In this document: positions 10,107 to 19,388 of the stretch, in pieces
Layout: each line of letters opens with the position of its first letter
Numbering within the stretch: the first letter of the stretch is position 1
Assembly (NCBI GenBank): GCA_008000375.1
Contig: SMOI01000239.1
Location: forward strand, 2,679-49,711
DNA: 47,033 nucleotides
Source of the DNA: Poteriospumella lacustris
Taxonomy: Eukaryota; Sar; Chrysophyceae; Chromulinales; Dinobryaceae
Direction: 5' to 3'
The notes under the pieces: model-generated
What the model was told of the DNA's origin: nothing
The model's input: only the letters and a program-made list of their open reading frames with translations
The model's database searches: none
Translations under genes and position numbers: made by a program

Positions 10107-12334
10107 ATGCGCACGTTGTGTCGCCGACACAGCCGCGGCATCTCCTCGTCGTGCGGCCTGACGCTGACCTTCAGCCCGGAGGTCGCCGAGGCCAAGAGGA
10201 CCGGCAGGCCCATCGTCGCTCTCGAGAGCACCATCATCAGCCACGGCATGCCCTACCCCCAGAACCTGGCGGTAGCGCGCGAGCTGGAGAGCATCGTGCG
10301 GCGGAAGGGCGCCGTGCCCGCGACCATCGCGATCATCGAGGGCGCGCCGTGCATCGGCCTCACCGACGAGCAGCTGCAGACGCTGGCTCGCGACCAGAAG
10401 CAGGTCGTGAAGGCCTCCACTCGCGACTTGGCCTTCGTCGTGGCGGCGAAGAAGCACGGCGCGACGACGGTGGCCTCAACGATGCGCCTGGCGCACCTGG
10501 CGGGCATCTCGGTGTTCGCGACGGGCGGCCTCGGCGGCGTCCACCGCGGCGCCGAGACGACGATGGACGTGTCCACGGACCTGATCGAGCTGGGCCGCAC
10601 GCCCGTGGCCGTCGTGTGCGCGGGGATCAAGTCGATTCTCGACGTGCCGAAGTCGCTGGAGGTGCTCGAGACGCAGGGCGTCCCCGTCGTGGGCTTCGGC
10701 ACCGACGTCTTCCCCGCCTTCTTCACCAACGACAGCGGCATCAAGATGCACGCGCGCGCCGACGACGCCGAGGCCGTCGCGCGTCTGCTGCACGCACAGC
10801 GCCGCCTGTGTCCGCAGGTGGGCGCCGTGCTCGCGGTGCCCAACCCGCAGCCGGCCGACGGCGCCGCCGTGTCGGCGGCCATCGCCGCGGCGCTGGCGGA
10901 GGCCGACCGCCGCGGCGTCCGCGGCAACGCGATCACGCCCTTCCTGCTCGAGCGCATCGAGCAGCTGACGGGCGGCGCGTCGCTCGCGGCGAACATTGCG
11001 CTGGTGCGGCACAACGTCGGCGTCGCCTGCGACGTCGCGCTGCAGCTGCAGCGCCTCGAGCGGCCGCCGCGCGGAGCCACCGACGCCGACGGCGACCTCG
11101 TCGAGGTGCGCGCGGCGCGCGACGTCGTCGTCGTGGGCGGCGCGACGCGCGACATCGTCGCGAGCGTCTCGCTGCCGCGCTGGCGGACGCGCCGGGCGCC
11201 GACTCGGTGCACAGCAGCGGCGTCTTCCACCCCGCCGCCTCGAACCCGGGCGTCGTGCGCGAGTCCTTCGGCGGCGTCGGCCGCAACGTCGCCTCGCTGC
11301 TGGCGCGCGGCGGCGTCTCGACGGCGCTGCTGAGCGCCTGGGCGGACGACGCCGCGGGCGCGCGCTCGCGCGCGACTGCGCCGAGGCCTGCGGCATCGAC
11401 GCGTCGTTCGCGCTGGTGGCGCGCGCGCCGACGACCGCACGGCGGTGTACAACGCCGTGCACGACGCGCGCGGCGAGCTGCTCGTGGGCGTGGCGGACAT
11501 GGACGTGCTGCGCCGCGTGTCGCCGACTACCTGCGGCGCCACCGCCGCCTCGTCGAGCGCTGCCGCGTCGTCGTCGCCGACGCGAACCTCTCCGACGCCG
11601 CCTTCGCCGCCGTCGCCGACCTGGCGCAGCTGCTGCGCAAGCCGCTGTGCTTCGAGCCCACGAGCGACCACAAGTGCGTGCAGCCGCTGCGCACGCGCCG
11701 CACGCACACGCTGACGATGCTGAAGCCCAACGCCGGCGAGCTGCTGTGCATGACGCGCTACGCGCTCGAGCACTGCGCCGAGCAGTTCCCCGCGGTGCCC
11801 TGGGCCAACGTGCGCATCTTGCTGCGCTCGATCGAGGAGGAGGCCGCCTCGACGCAGCGCCACGACGTCGAGTCCTTCGCGCTGCTGTCGGGCGCGCTGA
11901 TGCCGCTGCTGTACGCGGCGCCGCAGGGCGGCTGCGCGGCCGAGGCGCCGCCCGCCGACGCGCCGCGCCACCTGTTCGTGTCGCTGGGCGCGCAGGGCCT
12001 GCTCTGGACGGCGCGCGTCGAGTTCTTCGCGGCGCTGCTGGGCGCCGACGCGGCGCGGGACGGCGCGACGCTGCGCGCGCGCGACGACGTGCAGGTGCAC
12101 GTGCTGCAGCTGACGCCGAGCTTCGCCAGCCTGCACCTGCAGGCGCCCACCCTGCCGCCCGCCGAGCGCCTCTGCAGCAACGGCGCCGGCGACGCGCTCT
12201 TCGCCGCCATCGTCCGGGCGACGGTGGCGCGCACGGGGCCCGAGGCGCCGTTCGCGCCGAGCCTCGACGATGTGCTCTGCGGCCTGCGCGCGGCGCGCCG
12301 CCGCCTCGCCGGCCTCGACGCCGCCGCCGCCTGA
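10107..12334 (+). CDS. Pseudouridine-5'-phosphate glycosidase / PfkB-family pseudouridine kinase fusion
   Basis: Bifunctional C-nucleoside catabolism: a PfkB kinase phosphorylates pseudouridine and PsuG splits the C-glycosidic bond to give uracil and ribose 5-phosphate. PsuG spans about 10150-11080 and shows ALESTIISHGMPYPQN with the acidic catalytic residue, the KASTRD lysine, TTVASTM, FATGGLGGVHRGAE, the metal-site DVSTDL, and NPQP. PfkB begins at DVVVVGGATRDI (about 11118), has GVFHPAASNPGVV and FGGVGRN, and ends with the anion-hole/base motif NGAGDAL (about 12178). The start MRTLCRRHSRGISSS is rich in Arg/Ser and looks like a mitochondrial presequence. ATG 10062, or an upstream exon from 9985 spliced at 10005/10086, would lengthen it. 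Frame changes near 11175, 11360, 11430 and 11520 each equal one lost base; all kinase motifs survive on both sides, so the gene is probably intact in the organism. Stop TGA 12332-12334. Confidence 0.88.
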
Positions 12335-12545
12335 GCGCCACCGCCGCCGCCGCTCCTGGCCCTGCCCCTGCCCCTGCCCCTGCCGCCAAATAGAACTGCC
12401 CCTGCCCCCTCCCTCTGCCCCCTTCGATCGTTTGTAAATTGAAACCGCCCCTGTGTCGTGTCTGTGTCGCGTGTGTGTCGCCCCTGTGTCGTGTCTGTGT
12501 CGCGTGTGTGTCGTGGGTGTGTCGTGGGTGTGTCGTGTTACATGG
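12335..12545. repeat. Short tandem repeats in the convergent gap
   Basis: Between two convergent genes. CCCCTG-type hexamers run about 12356-12387. A 33-bp unit is duplicated (12447-12479 and 12480-12512), followed by an 11-bp GTGGGTGTGTC unit twice. All are simple non-coding repeats, strand-asymmetric (G/T-rich on + in the second half). Confidence 0.8.
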
Positions 12546-15500
12546 TCAGGCGACGGTGTCGCGGGCGTCGGCCTCCGCGTGCAGCGCGTCGACCAGCGCG
12601 TCGAAGGCGGCGGCAGCGAGCGCAGTAGCCGCGTCCAGCAGCAGCGGCGGCTGCGCGTCGCGCGCCACAGCCGCGACGCCGCCCGCCGCGTCGCCGTCGC
12701 GTCGCCCTCGGCGGCAGCGTCGCTCAGAAGCGCGCGCCAGCCGCGCCACGCGGCGTCGCCGTGTGTCACGAGGTGTGTCGCGACCTCCGCGTCGAACGCG
12801 GCGCGCGCCGGCGGCGGAGCGAGCTGCGCGTAGAGCGCGTCGCGCAGCGCCGCGTCGGCCGCGGCCGCGTCGCGCGCGCCGCTCAGCGCCGCGACGAGGC
12901 CCGCGTCGTCTGCGGCCCGCGCCAGCGCCGCGTCGAAGGCGCAGACCTCCGCGAGACGCAGCGCGGCCGCGCGCTCACCGCGAACGCCGGCAGCGGCGCC
13001 GTCCAGCGCAGCCGCCCGCCGCCGTCCGCGCGCAGCCAGCGACCGAAGCGCCGCGCGACGGCCGCCGCGTCGCCCGCCGCCGACAGCAGAGCGGCGAGAC
13101 GCAGCACCGGCCGCTGCGCCGGCCGCAGCAGCGCCCGCCGCAGCTGCGGCTCCAGCGCCGCGACTTTGGCGCCGAGCGCGTCGCGCAGCGGCTCCGTGCG
13201 CAGCAGCCGCCGCTGCTCCGCGTCGGCGCGGCCGCCGCAGCGCCAAGCGCGCGCGCCCAAACGCTGCCCGCGCCGCCGCCCGCGTCGTCAGCCGCGTTTC
13301 GCGACGGCGCCGTGTGACGCAGAAACGCCGCGACGGCCGCGCGCACGACACCGACGCGCGCGCGCAGCCAGTCGCCAGCGCCACCGACGCCGCCGCCGTC
13401 GACGCCGCCGCTCGCCGCCAGCGGCGGGTGCAGCGCCGCCGCAAACGCCGCCGCGTCGGCGTCCGCCGCGGCCGGTGCCTCCGCAGCGTCGGCGGCGTCG
13501 ACGGGGAGCGCACCGCAGAGGCCCACGAGGCCGCCGGTGACGCGCGTCGCCAGCAGCGGCCACCAGGCGCCACGCGACGCGTCGCGCGGCAGCGGCGCCG
13601 CCGGCGGCAGCCCGCGCAGCCCGCCGAGGCGCAGCTGCGCCGCCTGCGCCTCGTCGAGCGGCAGCGCATCGCGCCACAGGCGCAGCTCCGCCGCGTCAGC
13701 GACGGCCGCGGCGCGCTCCAGCCGCTGCAGCCGCTCGAGGCAGCGCAGCAGTGGCAGCAGCGGCGCGGCCGCCGCGCGCACCGCCGGCCCCGCGAAGATC
13801 GCGTCGACGTCGACGTCGAGGGCGGCGGGCGGCGCGTCCTGCGACGCGAGGCGCAGCAGCAGCCGCGTCGCGACGGCCGCGAGACACGCCGCCTCGCACG
13901 TCTCTTTCGCCGCGCGCAGCGCCTCGCGCCGCTGCGCCCTGCGGCCGCAGCGCGGCCGAGCCGCGCGCTCGACGGCCGCGGCCGCGTGGCGGGGGTCGAG
14001 GCGCAGCGCCGCGTCGCACAGGCGCAGCGCGCGAGGCGCGTCGGCCTCGCGGCTCGCGCGCACCAGCAGCGACGCCGGCGCCTGCGCGCGCACGACGAAG
14101 GTCTCGAGGCCGTCGAGGCCCGCCGCCAGCTGCGCGCGCAGCGGCTGCGCGACGGCGTCGTCGAAGTGCGCTGCCAGCGCCGCCGCGTCGCCGCCGCAGC
14201 GCCGCCGCAGCGCCGTCCACAGCGCCTCGGCGCAGCGGAAGGCGACGCCGTCGACGTCGCGGCGCGTCGGTCCCGCGAGCAGCGCGTCGAGCAGCGCACC
14301 GAAGCGCCGCGTCAGCGCCGACTCCGCCACCAGCGCCGCCATCGCGTCCGACGCGTCGGCCTCGGTCATCGCGGCGCCCAGCGAGACGCGGTCGCGGCGA
14401 CGAGCGACGCGAGCGCGACGGGCGCGCGGCGGCCGCGACTGACGCCGCAGACGCCGCCGCCGCCGCCGTCGCGCAGCATCTGCGCCTCTGCGACGACGAC
14501 GCTGGCGCCGGTGGCGTCCGCCGCGACGAAGTGCGCACCGACGAAGGTGGCGGAGGCGGCGGCGTCGGCCACGTCGCCGTCGACCACCGGCGCCGCCTCC
14601 GCCGCTGCGCCGACGGGCGACGGCGGCGGCTGCGCTGCGGCCGCGTAGCGCACGAGCAGCGCCGCGGCGCTCATCGCGGCGACGGCGACGCGCTCGTGAC
14701 GCGGCGGCAGCGCGTGCGCAGGCGCAGGAACTGCCGCAGCTCGTCGCGCGGGCCGCCGCCGTCGTCGCAGAGCGCCACGTCGCCGTCCGCGACGCGGTAG
14801 TCGCGGCCGACGCGCAGATCGACGTGGGCCGCCAGCGCCGCCGCGACGAGGGCGGGCAGCCGCAGCGCGACCGCCGCGGCCGCTGGCGCCGTGAGCTGGA
14901 GCAGCGTCGTCGCGTGCAGCGCGCGGCCGCCCTGCGCGGTCAGAGGCCCGTCGCCCGCGTCGCGCGGCGAGGCGCCGCGTCGCACAGCGCCGCGCGAGCG
15001 TCGGCCGCCAGTCGCGCGAGGAGCTCGTCGCGGCGCAGCGGCCCCTGCGCGCCGTAGCTGAAGGCGTCGTGGTCCGACGCCGACGACCGCCGCACGCGCT
15101 GCGTCAGCCGCCACACGGCCAGCAGCGCCAGCAGCGCATCGTCGCCGGCGTCGCCGCGCGTCAGGCGCCCGACGGCGTCGTCGTCGGTGCGGCAGGCGGC
15201 CAGAGCATCGGCGACGATGGCCGATCGAAGCGGCCGCCATCCGCGCGGACCAGCACCGCAGAGGTCGGCGCGCAGCACGTGCGTCGCCAGCGTCGCGGCT
15301 GAGCCGAAGACGACGTCGGCGGCGTAGGCGGCCTCCGCGTCGCTCTCCGAAGCCGCATCGACCGCCTCTTCGGCCGCCGGAAGTGCCGCGCAGCTGAGGC
15401 CAAACGCTCTGCAAAGCGACATGGCCATGGCGGCGCCTCGCTGCGCCTCGGCGACCGTCGGCGCGACGACGTCGACGACGGACGCGTCGAGAAGGCAGCG

Positions 15501-16010
15501 CGCGACCGCCAGCGCAGCGACCACAGCGCCGGTGTCCTCGTCGGACGGCAGCGCCAGGAGGCGGCCGCGCTGTGGGGGCTTCAGCAGCAGCTGTACGACA
15601 GCCGCCAGCTGCAGCGGCGTCAGACACGCGCCATACACCGCGCGACAGCCGCCGCTGACGGCGCAGAGCAGCTCCACGACCGCACACGACTCCGCAGGTC
15701 GCGCGGGCTCGTGGAGCTGTGGCCACACGTGATATCGCCAGTAGTTCAACTCCGCCGTGGTCGCTACTGAGCACTGGTCGGTCTCGTTGCGCAGCAGGCA
15801 GCGACGCAGGACCTCCATCTCCAACGGAGAGCAGTTGGCCTCGACCATGACTCGCACAACCGACTCAAAGGCGTCCGGTACGGTGGGGCTACTTATTGAC
15901 GTGTGGCAGTCAGGTTGAATATCGCATATGGTAGCGTCACAGTCAATTTCTGAGACCAACTCGTAGTCTGCGAAGTCCTCCTCGACGAAGGACTCGTCGC
16001 CTGTTGCCAT
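12546..16010 (-). CDS. Degenerate SecA-like protein (SecA DEAD-like and preprotein cross-linking folds), frame-broken
   Basis: Start ATG at 16010 has G at -3 and +4; an upstream ATG at 16031 has a poorer context. After an acidic N-terminus, about 15650-15150 matches SecA N-terminal order. LTPLQLAAVVQLLL stands where SecA has its VQLLGG. LPSDEDTGAV stands at the Walker A site (SecA MKTGEGKT), so the P-loop Gly-Lys-Thr is lost. VDVVAPTVAEAQRG aligns with VHVVTVNDYLAQRD. YAADVVFGSAATLATHVLRADL aligns with [28 protein letters not shown] stands where SecA has its DEVD Walker B. Further on, LVAAALAAHVDLRVGRDY then RVADGDVALCDD matches the SecA segment ending in DYIVKDGEVIIVDE. The C-terminal two thirds is Ala/Leu-rich helical with one TPR-like stretch (about 14050). 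Frame changes near 14975, 14700, 14390, 13250, 12985 and 12700 each equal one lost base. The erosion of both Walker motifs argues against ATP-driven translocation. The assignment rests on motif order, not on a search. Confidence 0.5.
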
Positions 16011-16580
16011 TGCAAGTCGGCTGCCTCGCATGGAGCTGTGGCGAAAACGAATGCTGCGACCGCTACGGAATGGCGATCAGCCTGGACGATCACCTGCTTT
16101 GTTCTGTTTGCGTATCCCAATCGCCTTTTATCCCAAAGGGCAGCGGGCAGAGGCGGGCAGCAGCGGTCTCCTCGTCGTCGTCGTCGTCTCGCACGCTCGC
16201 ACTGTGGAATTGCGCAAAGGCGAGTTACTGATTTACGCTAATCTAGTGACTTGCGCTGGGCCGCAACGGCTTTTTCGGCGCGAAGTGGTGGGGCACGGAC
16301 GCACGACGTTGCTGGTCGTCCATCAGTGGGGCGCTGCCACAGACGCGGAGGCGGCGGTGCTGACGACCGCCTCACTGCCAAGTGAGGAGCTCCGAGGTCG
16401 ACCTTTATCGTTTATACTGTACACTAATCAAAGACTACACCGTGCGATCCACTCGCACATCTGTCCAAGTGGTCGCCTGCGGAGTTGGTGTATTGTATCG
16501 TATTTGTTGGCGGTTCTTGATGGAAGAGAGAAAATTCCTTGATTTATTTTTGGTTTTTATTCGGCAGCTCAACTTCAACG
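16011..16580. promoter_or_regulatory. Divergent intergenic region between the SecA-like and H-NOX kinase genes
   Basis: About 570 bp between divergently transcribed genes, so it should hold both promoters. It contains open frames with no protein-like composition. The last 200 bases are AT-richer than the surroundings (for example TTTATCGTTTATACTGTACA near 16405), which fits a promoter, but no defined box can be named. Confidence 0.4.
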
Positions 16581-19388
16581 ATGTACGGCTGGATTAATCA
16601 ATGTCTGGAGGACCTCATCACAAAAAACTTTGGAGGAGAGGAGTGGGAAAGGATACGCGAGGAAGCTGGTTGTTATGTGCAGAGCGGCGAGTTCATTCGC
16701 TCGGTACATTATTCGGACGCGCTCACGGTGGGACTCGTTGTGGCCGCATCAAAGGTCCTGCAGCAGCCCGCCGAGGTTTTGCTGGAAGAATTCGGGGTTC
16801 ACTTTGTCGATTTCTTGGAGCAGAAGGGCTACAGTGGGCCCATTCGCGGCCAAGGCAGCACGCTACGCGAGTGGATCAGCAACATCAACGAGCCGCACAG
16901 ACTGTTGCGCTCCCGCTTCGTGCAGGGCAGTCTGCCGGAGTTCTGGACGGAGGAAGACCCCAACGACCCCGACTGCATTCTGTTGCACTACTACTCGACG
17001 CGCGAGGGCGGCCTGGGCCCCGTCGTCGTCGGCGTCGTCAAGGCCAGCGCGCGCAAATACTTCGACCGCGACGTGACCCTGGAGCTCATCCTCAGCGAGA
17101 AGCCAGAGAAGTCCGAGTTTGCGTATCACGGCGTCTGGCGCGTGGGTAACGTGGGCTTCGACTTGTCCGACGACGACGAGACGCTGGCGGAGGACGATCT
17201 GTCGCTGGGCCTGTCGTCCTCGTGGCCCGCCGAGGCCTCGCTGCATGACAGCGACGTCGGCGTGCCGCGTTGCCCCTTCCATCACAGCGCGGCGGCGACG
17301 TCACCACCGACGCCGTCGATGGCGGCGACGATGGCTGCGCATGGCCATCCGCCGGCGCTGTCGCTGTCGATGACGGCGCGGCACCGGCTGCCCTCGCAGT
17401 CCACCATCACCACCTCGAAGCCCTCCACGCCGCGCACCCATCGCACCAAGTCTCTGTACCACGGCGGCGTGGGCATGGATCACCGCACGCTGACGCGTGT
17501 CTTCCCGTTCCACGTGGCGCTGAACGCGCGTCTGCAGATCGTGCAGGTGGGCGCGAAGATGGCGGCGCTGCTGCGGCGCTGCGAGGTCAGTCCGCAGTGG
17601 CTGCCCGTCGGCGAGATCTTCTCGCTGGCCGTGACGGACGACTACTCGTGGCAGTGGAGCGAGGTTCTGCGGCTGCAGGACAGCCCCGTGACGCTGCACA
17701 TCACCTCGCAGGGCCCGCTGCACGGCGTCAAATTCGCCGGCGAAATCGTCGTGATGGGCGAAGGCGGCGAGGCGGCGGCGCTGCTGCTCGTGAGCCCCGT
17801 CGTCGCGGACATCGACGCGCTCATGGCGCTGGACCTGAAGCTCAACGACCTGCCGCGCCACTCGTTTCAGCGCGACGTGCTGCAGATCGAAGAGCACCTG
17901 CGCAGCGAGCTGCAGCACTCGGTCGAGGTGAGCCTGCTGAACCAGCGCCTCGAGAGCGAAAGCCGCCGCGTGAAGGAGTCGCTCGACGCGCTGCGCACGA
18001 AGCGCATCTTCGTGCGCTACGTGTCGCACGAGATCCGCACGCCGCTGAACGTGGCGCTGCTGGGGCTGAAGTGCCTCGAGAACGACGAGGCGGCGTCGGA
18101 CGGGCGCCAGCAGCTGCTGGACGACGTGCACACGTCGTGCGCGATGGCTGTGGACATCCTCAACGACCTGCTGCTCTACGAGAAGATGGACGACGGCATC
18201 TTCGCGCTCGCGCCGAGCGAGGTGCCCGTGTCGGCGCTGCTGCACGAGGCCGAACGGCTCTTCCAGGTGCAGGCGAAGGCGGTGGAGGTGCAGCTGGAGC
18301 TGGCGCTGCCGCCCGACGTGGGCGCGCTCGTCGTGCACGTGGACCGCAGCAAGCTGCACCAGGTGCTGCGCAACCTCGTGTCCAACGCGATCAAGTTCAC
18401 GCGGCCGGGCGGCTGCGTCACCCTGGCCGCCGAGCTGCTCGCAGCCGGCGCCGGCGCGAATCCCGCCGACGATGAGGACATCGTCTTCGCACCCGTCGTG
18501 GCGTCTGGCGCCTCCGCGGGCCACGCGCCGCCGCCGCCCGCCGGCGCCCGCTTTCTGCGCGTGCGCGTGACGGACAGCGGCTGCGGCATCTCGCGCGAGG
18601 ACCAGCGCCGCCTCTTCGGGCAGTTCGTGCAGTTCAAGGCGGAGCAGCTGCAGCGCGGCCAGGGCTCCGGTCTGGGGCTGTGGATCGCCGCCAACATCGT
18701 CCACGCGCACGGCGGCCGCATCGGCGCGACGAGTCGCGGCGAGGGCCGCGGATCGACGTTCCTCGTCGATCTGCCGCTGCCCAGCGCGCGCTCCCCGCGC
18801 TCCCCGCGCAGCTCCCCGCGCGCCACTGACCCTGCGTCCTTCGTCTCCGTCGCCGCGGCTGGCACCAGCGGCGACCTCGGCGCCGGTGGCTCCAGTCGGC
18901 CGGCGTCGGGCTCGTTCGGCCCTCGCAGCGCCGCCCCGCGCACGGTGACCGAGCGGCGCCTGTCGCCGTCGTACCGCGACGAGGTGGCCCGCATCTGTCG
19001 CGAGTCGCGCGTGCTGCTGGTGGACGACTCGTTGGCGAACCGCAAGATGATGCGGCGCAGCCTGCAGAGCCGCTTCGGCGCGCTCGCTGACGCGGAGGAC
19101 GGCCTCGAGGCCGTGCGGCTGTACGAGGCGGCGCTGCAGCGCGACGAGCCCTTCGACGTCGTGCTGATGGACGGCAGCATGCCCGTCATGGACGGCCACG
19201 AGGCCACGCGCCGCATCGTCGCTCTCGACGCGGCCGCCTTCGTCATCGGCGTCACGGGCAACGCCTTCGACGAGGACCTCGACGCCTTCCGCGCCGCTGG
19301 CGCAGCGACGGTGCTCGTCAAGCCGCTGAACATCGCTGCGCTGGAGGACGCGCTGTGGCTGCAGCGCAGCGGCTTCAGCGTCCATTGA
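16581..19388 (+). CDS. H-NOX/HNOBA heme nitric-oxide sensor hybrid histidine kinase with receiver
   Basis: 935 residues from ATG 16581; an in-frame ATG at 16539 is upstream, but H-NOX domains begin with MYGWIN-type sequence, as here. H-NOX (1-185): proximal heme ligand His106 in NEPHRLLRSRF and the propionate-binding YxSxR motif Y137-S139-R141 in HYYSTREG. No distal Tyr is seen where O2-binding H-NOX proteins have one, so NO selectivity is predicted. After an acidic, Ser/His-rich linker comes HNOBA (about 294-455): VFPFHVALNARLQIVQVGAK and the SPVVADIDALMALDLKLNDLPRH stretch, both characteristic of soluble guanylate cyclase, then a signalling coiled coil. Kinase: H box VSHEIRTPLN with His483, N box LRNLVSNAIKF, G1 DSGCGIS, G2 GSGLGLW. 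Receiver: acidic pair Asp815/Asp816, phospho-acceptor Asp864 in VLMDGSMPVMDG, Lys in LVKPL. Thus a cyclase sensor array is wired to a phosphorelay. Probably cytosolic; no membrane segment is seen. All key catalytic residues are present. Confidence 0.95.
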   Translation: MYGWINQCLEDLITKNFGGEEWERIREEAGCYVQSGEFIRSVHYSDALTVGLVVAASKVLQQPAEVLLEEFGVHFVDFLEQKGYSGPIRGQGSTLREWISNINEPHRLLRSRFVQGSLPEFWTEEDPNDPDCILLHYYSTREGGLGPVVVGVVKASARKYFDRDVTLELILSEKPEKSEFAYHGVWRVGNVGFDLSDDDETLAEDDLSLGLSSSWPAEASLHDSDVGVPRCPFHHSAAATSPPTPSMAATMAAHGHPPALSLSMTARHRLPSQSTITTSKPSTPRTHRTKSLYHGGVGMDHRTLTRVFPFHVALNARLQIVQVGAKMAALLRRCEVSPQWLPVGEIFSLAVTDDYSWQWSEVLRLQDSPVTLHITSQGPLHGVKFAGEIVVMGEGGEAAALLLVSPVVADIDALMALDLKLNDLPRHSFQRDVLQIEEHLRSELQHSVEVSLLNQRLESESRRVKESLDALRTKRIFVRYVSHEIRTPLNVALLGLKCLENDEAASDGRQQLLDDVHTSCAMAVDILNDLLLYEKMDDGIFALAPSEVPVSALLHEAERLFQVQAKAVEVQLELALPPDVGALVVHVDRSKLHQVLRNLVSNAIKFTRPGGCVTLAAELLAAGAGANPADDEDIVFAPVVASGASAGHAPPPPAGARFLRVRVTDSGCGISREDQRRLFGQFVQFKAEQLQRGQGSGLGLWIAANIVHAHGGRIGATSRGEGRGSTFLVDLPLPSARSPRSPRSSPRATDPASFVSVAAAGTSGDLGAGGSSRPASGSFGPRSAAPRTVTERRLSPSYRDEVARICRESRVLLVDDSLANRKMMRRSLQSRFGALADAEDGLEAVRLYEAALQRDEPFDVVLMDGSMPVMDGHEATRRIVALDAAAFVIGVTGNAFDEDLDAFRAAGAATVLVKPLNIAALEDALWLQRSGFSVH

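Noticed and set aside
10253-14299. A 1348-codon minus-strand open frame spanning PsuG-PsuK and the SecA-like gene
   Set aside because: It is mostly antisense to PsuG-PsuK. Only a short part (about 12700-12985) belongs to the SecA-like gene, through a frame shift.
2030-14980. Programmed frameshifting or Euplotes-type recoding to explain the frame changes
   Set aside because: No shared slippery heptamer or stop-codon context at the joints, some genes need six events, and genes elsewhere in the window need none. Base-loss errors are simpler.
12546-16010. Bacterial contamination as the source of the SecA-like sequence
   Set aside because: The gene sits between clear eukaryotic genes, shares their GC-rich codon use and is far too diverged from bacterial SecA.
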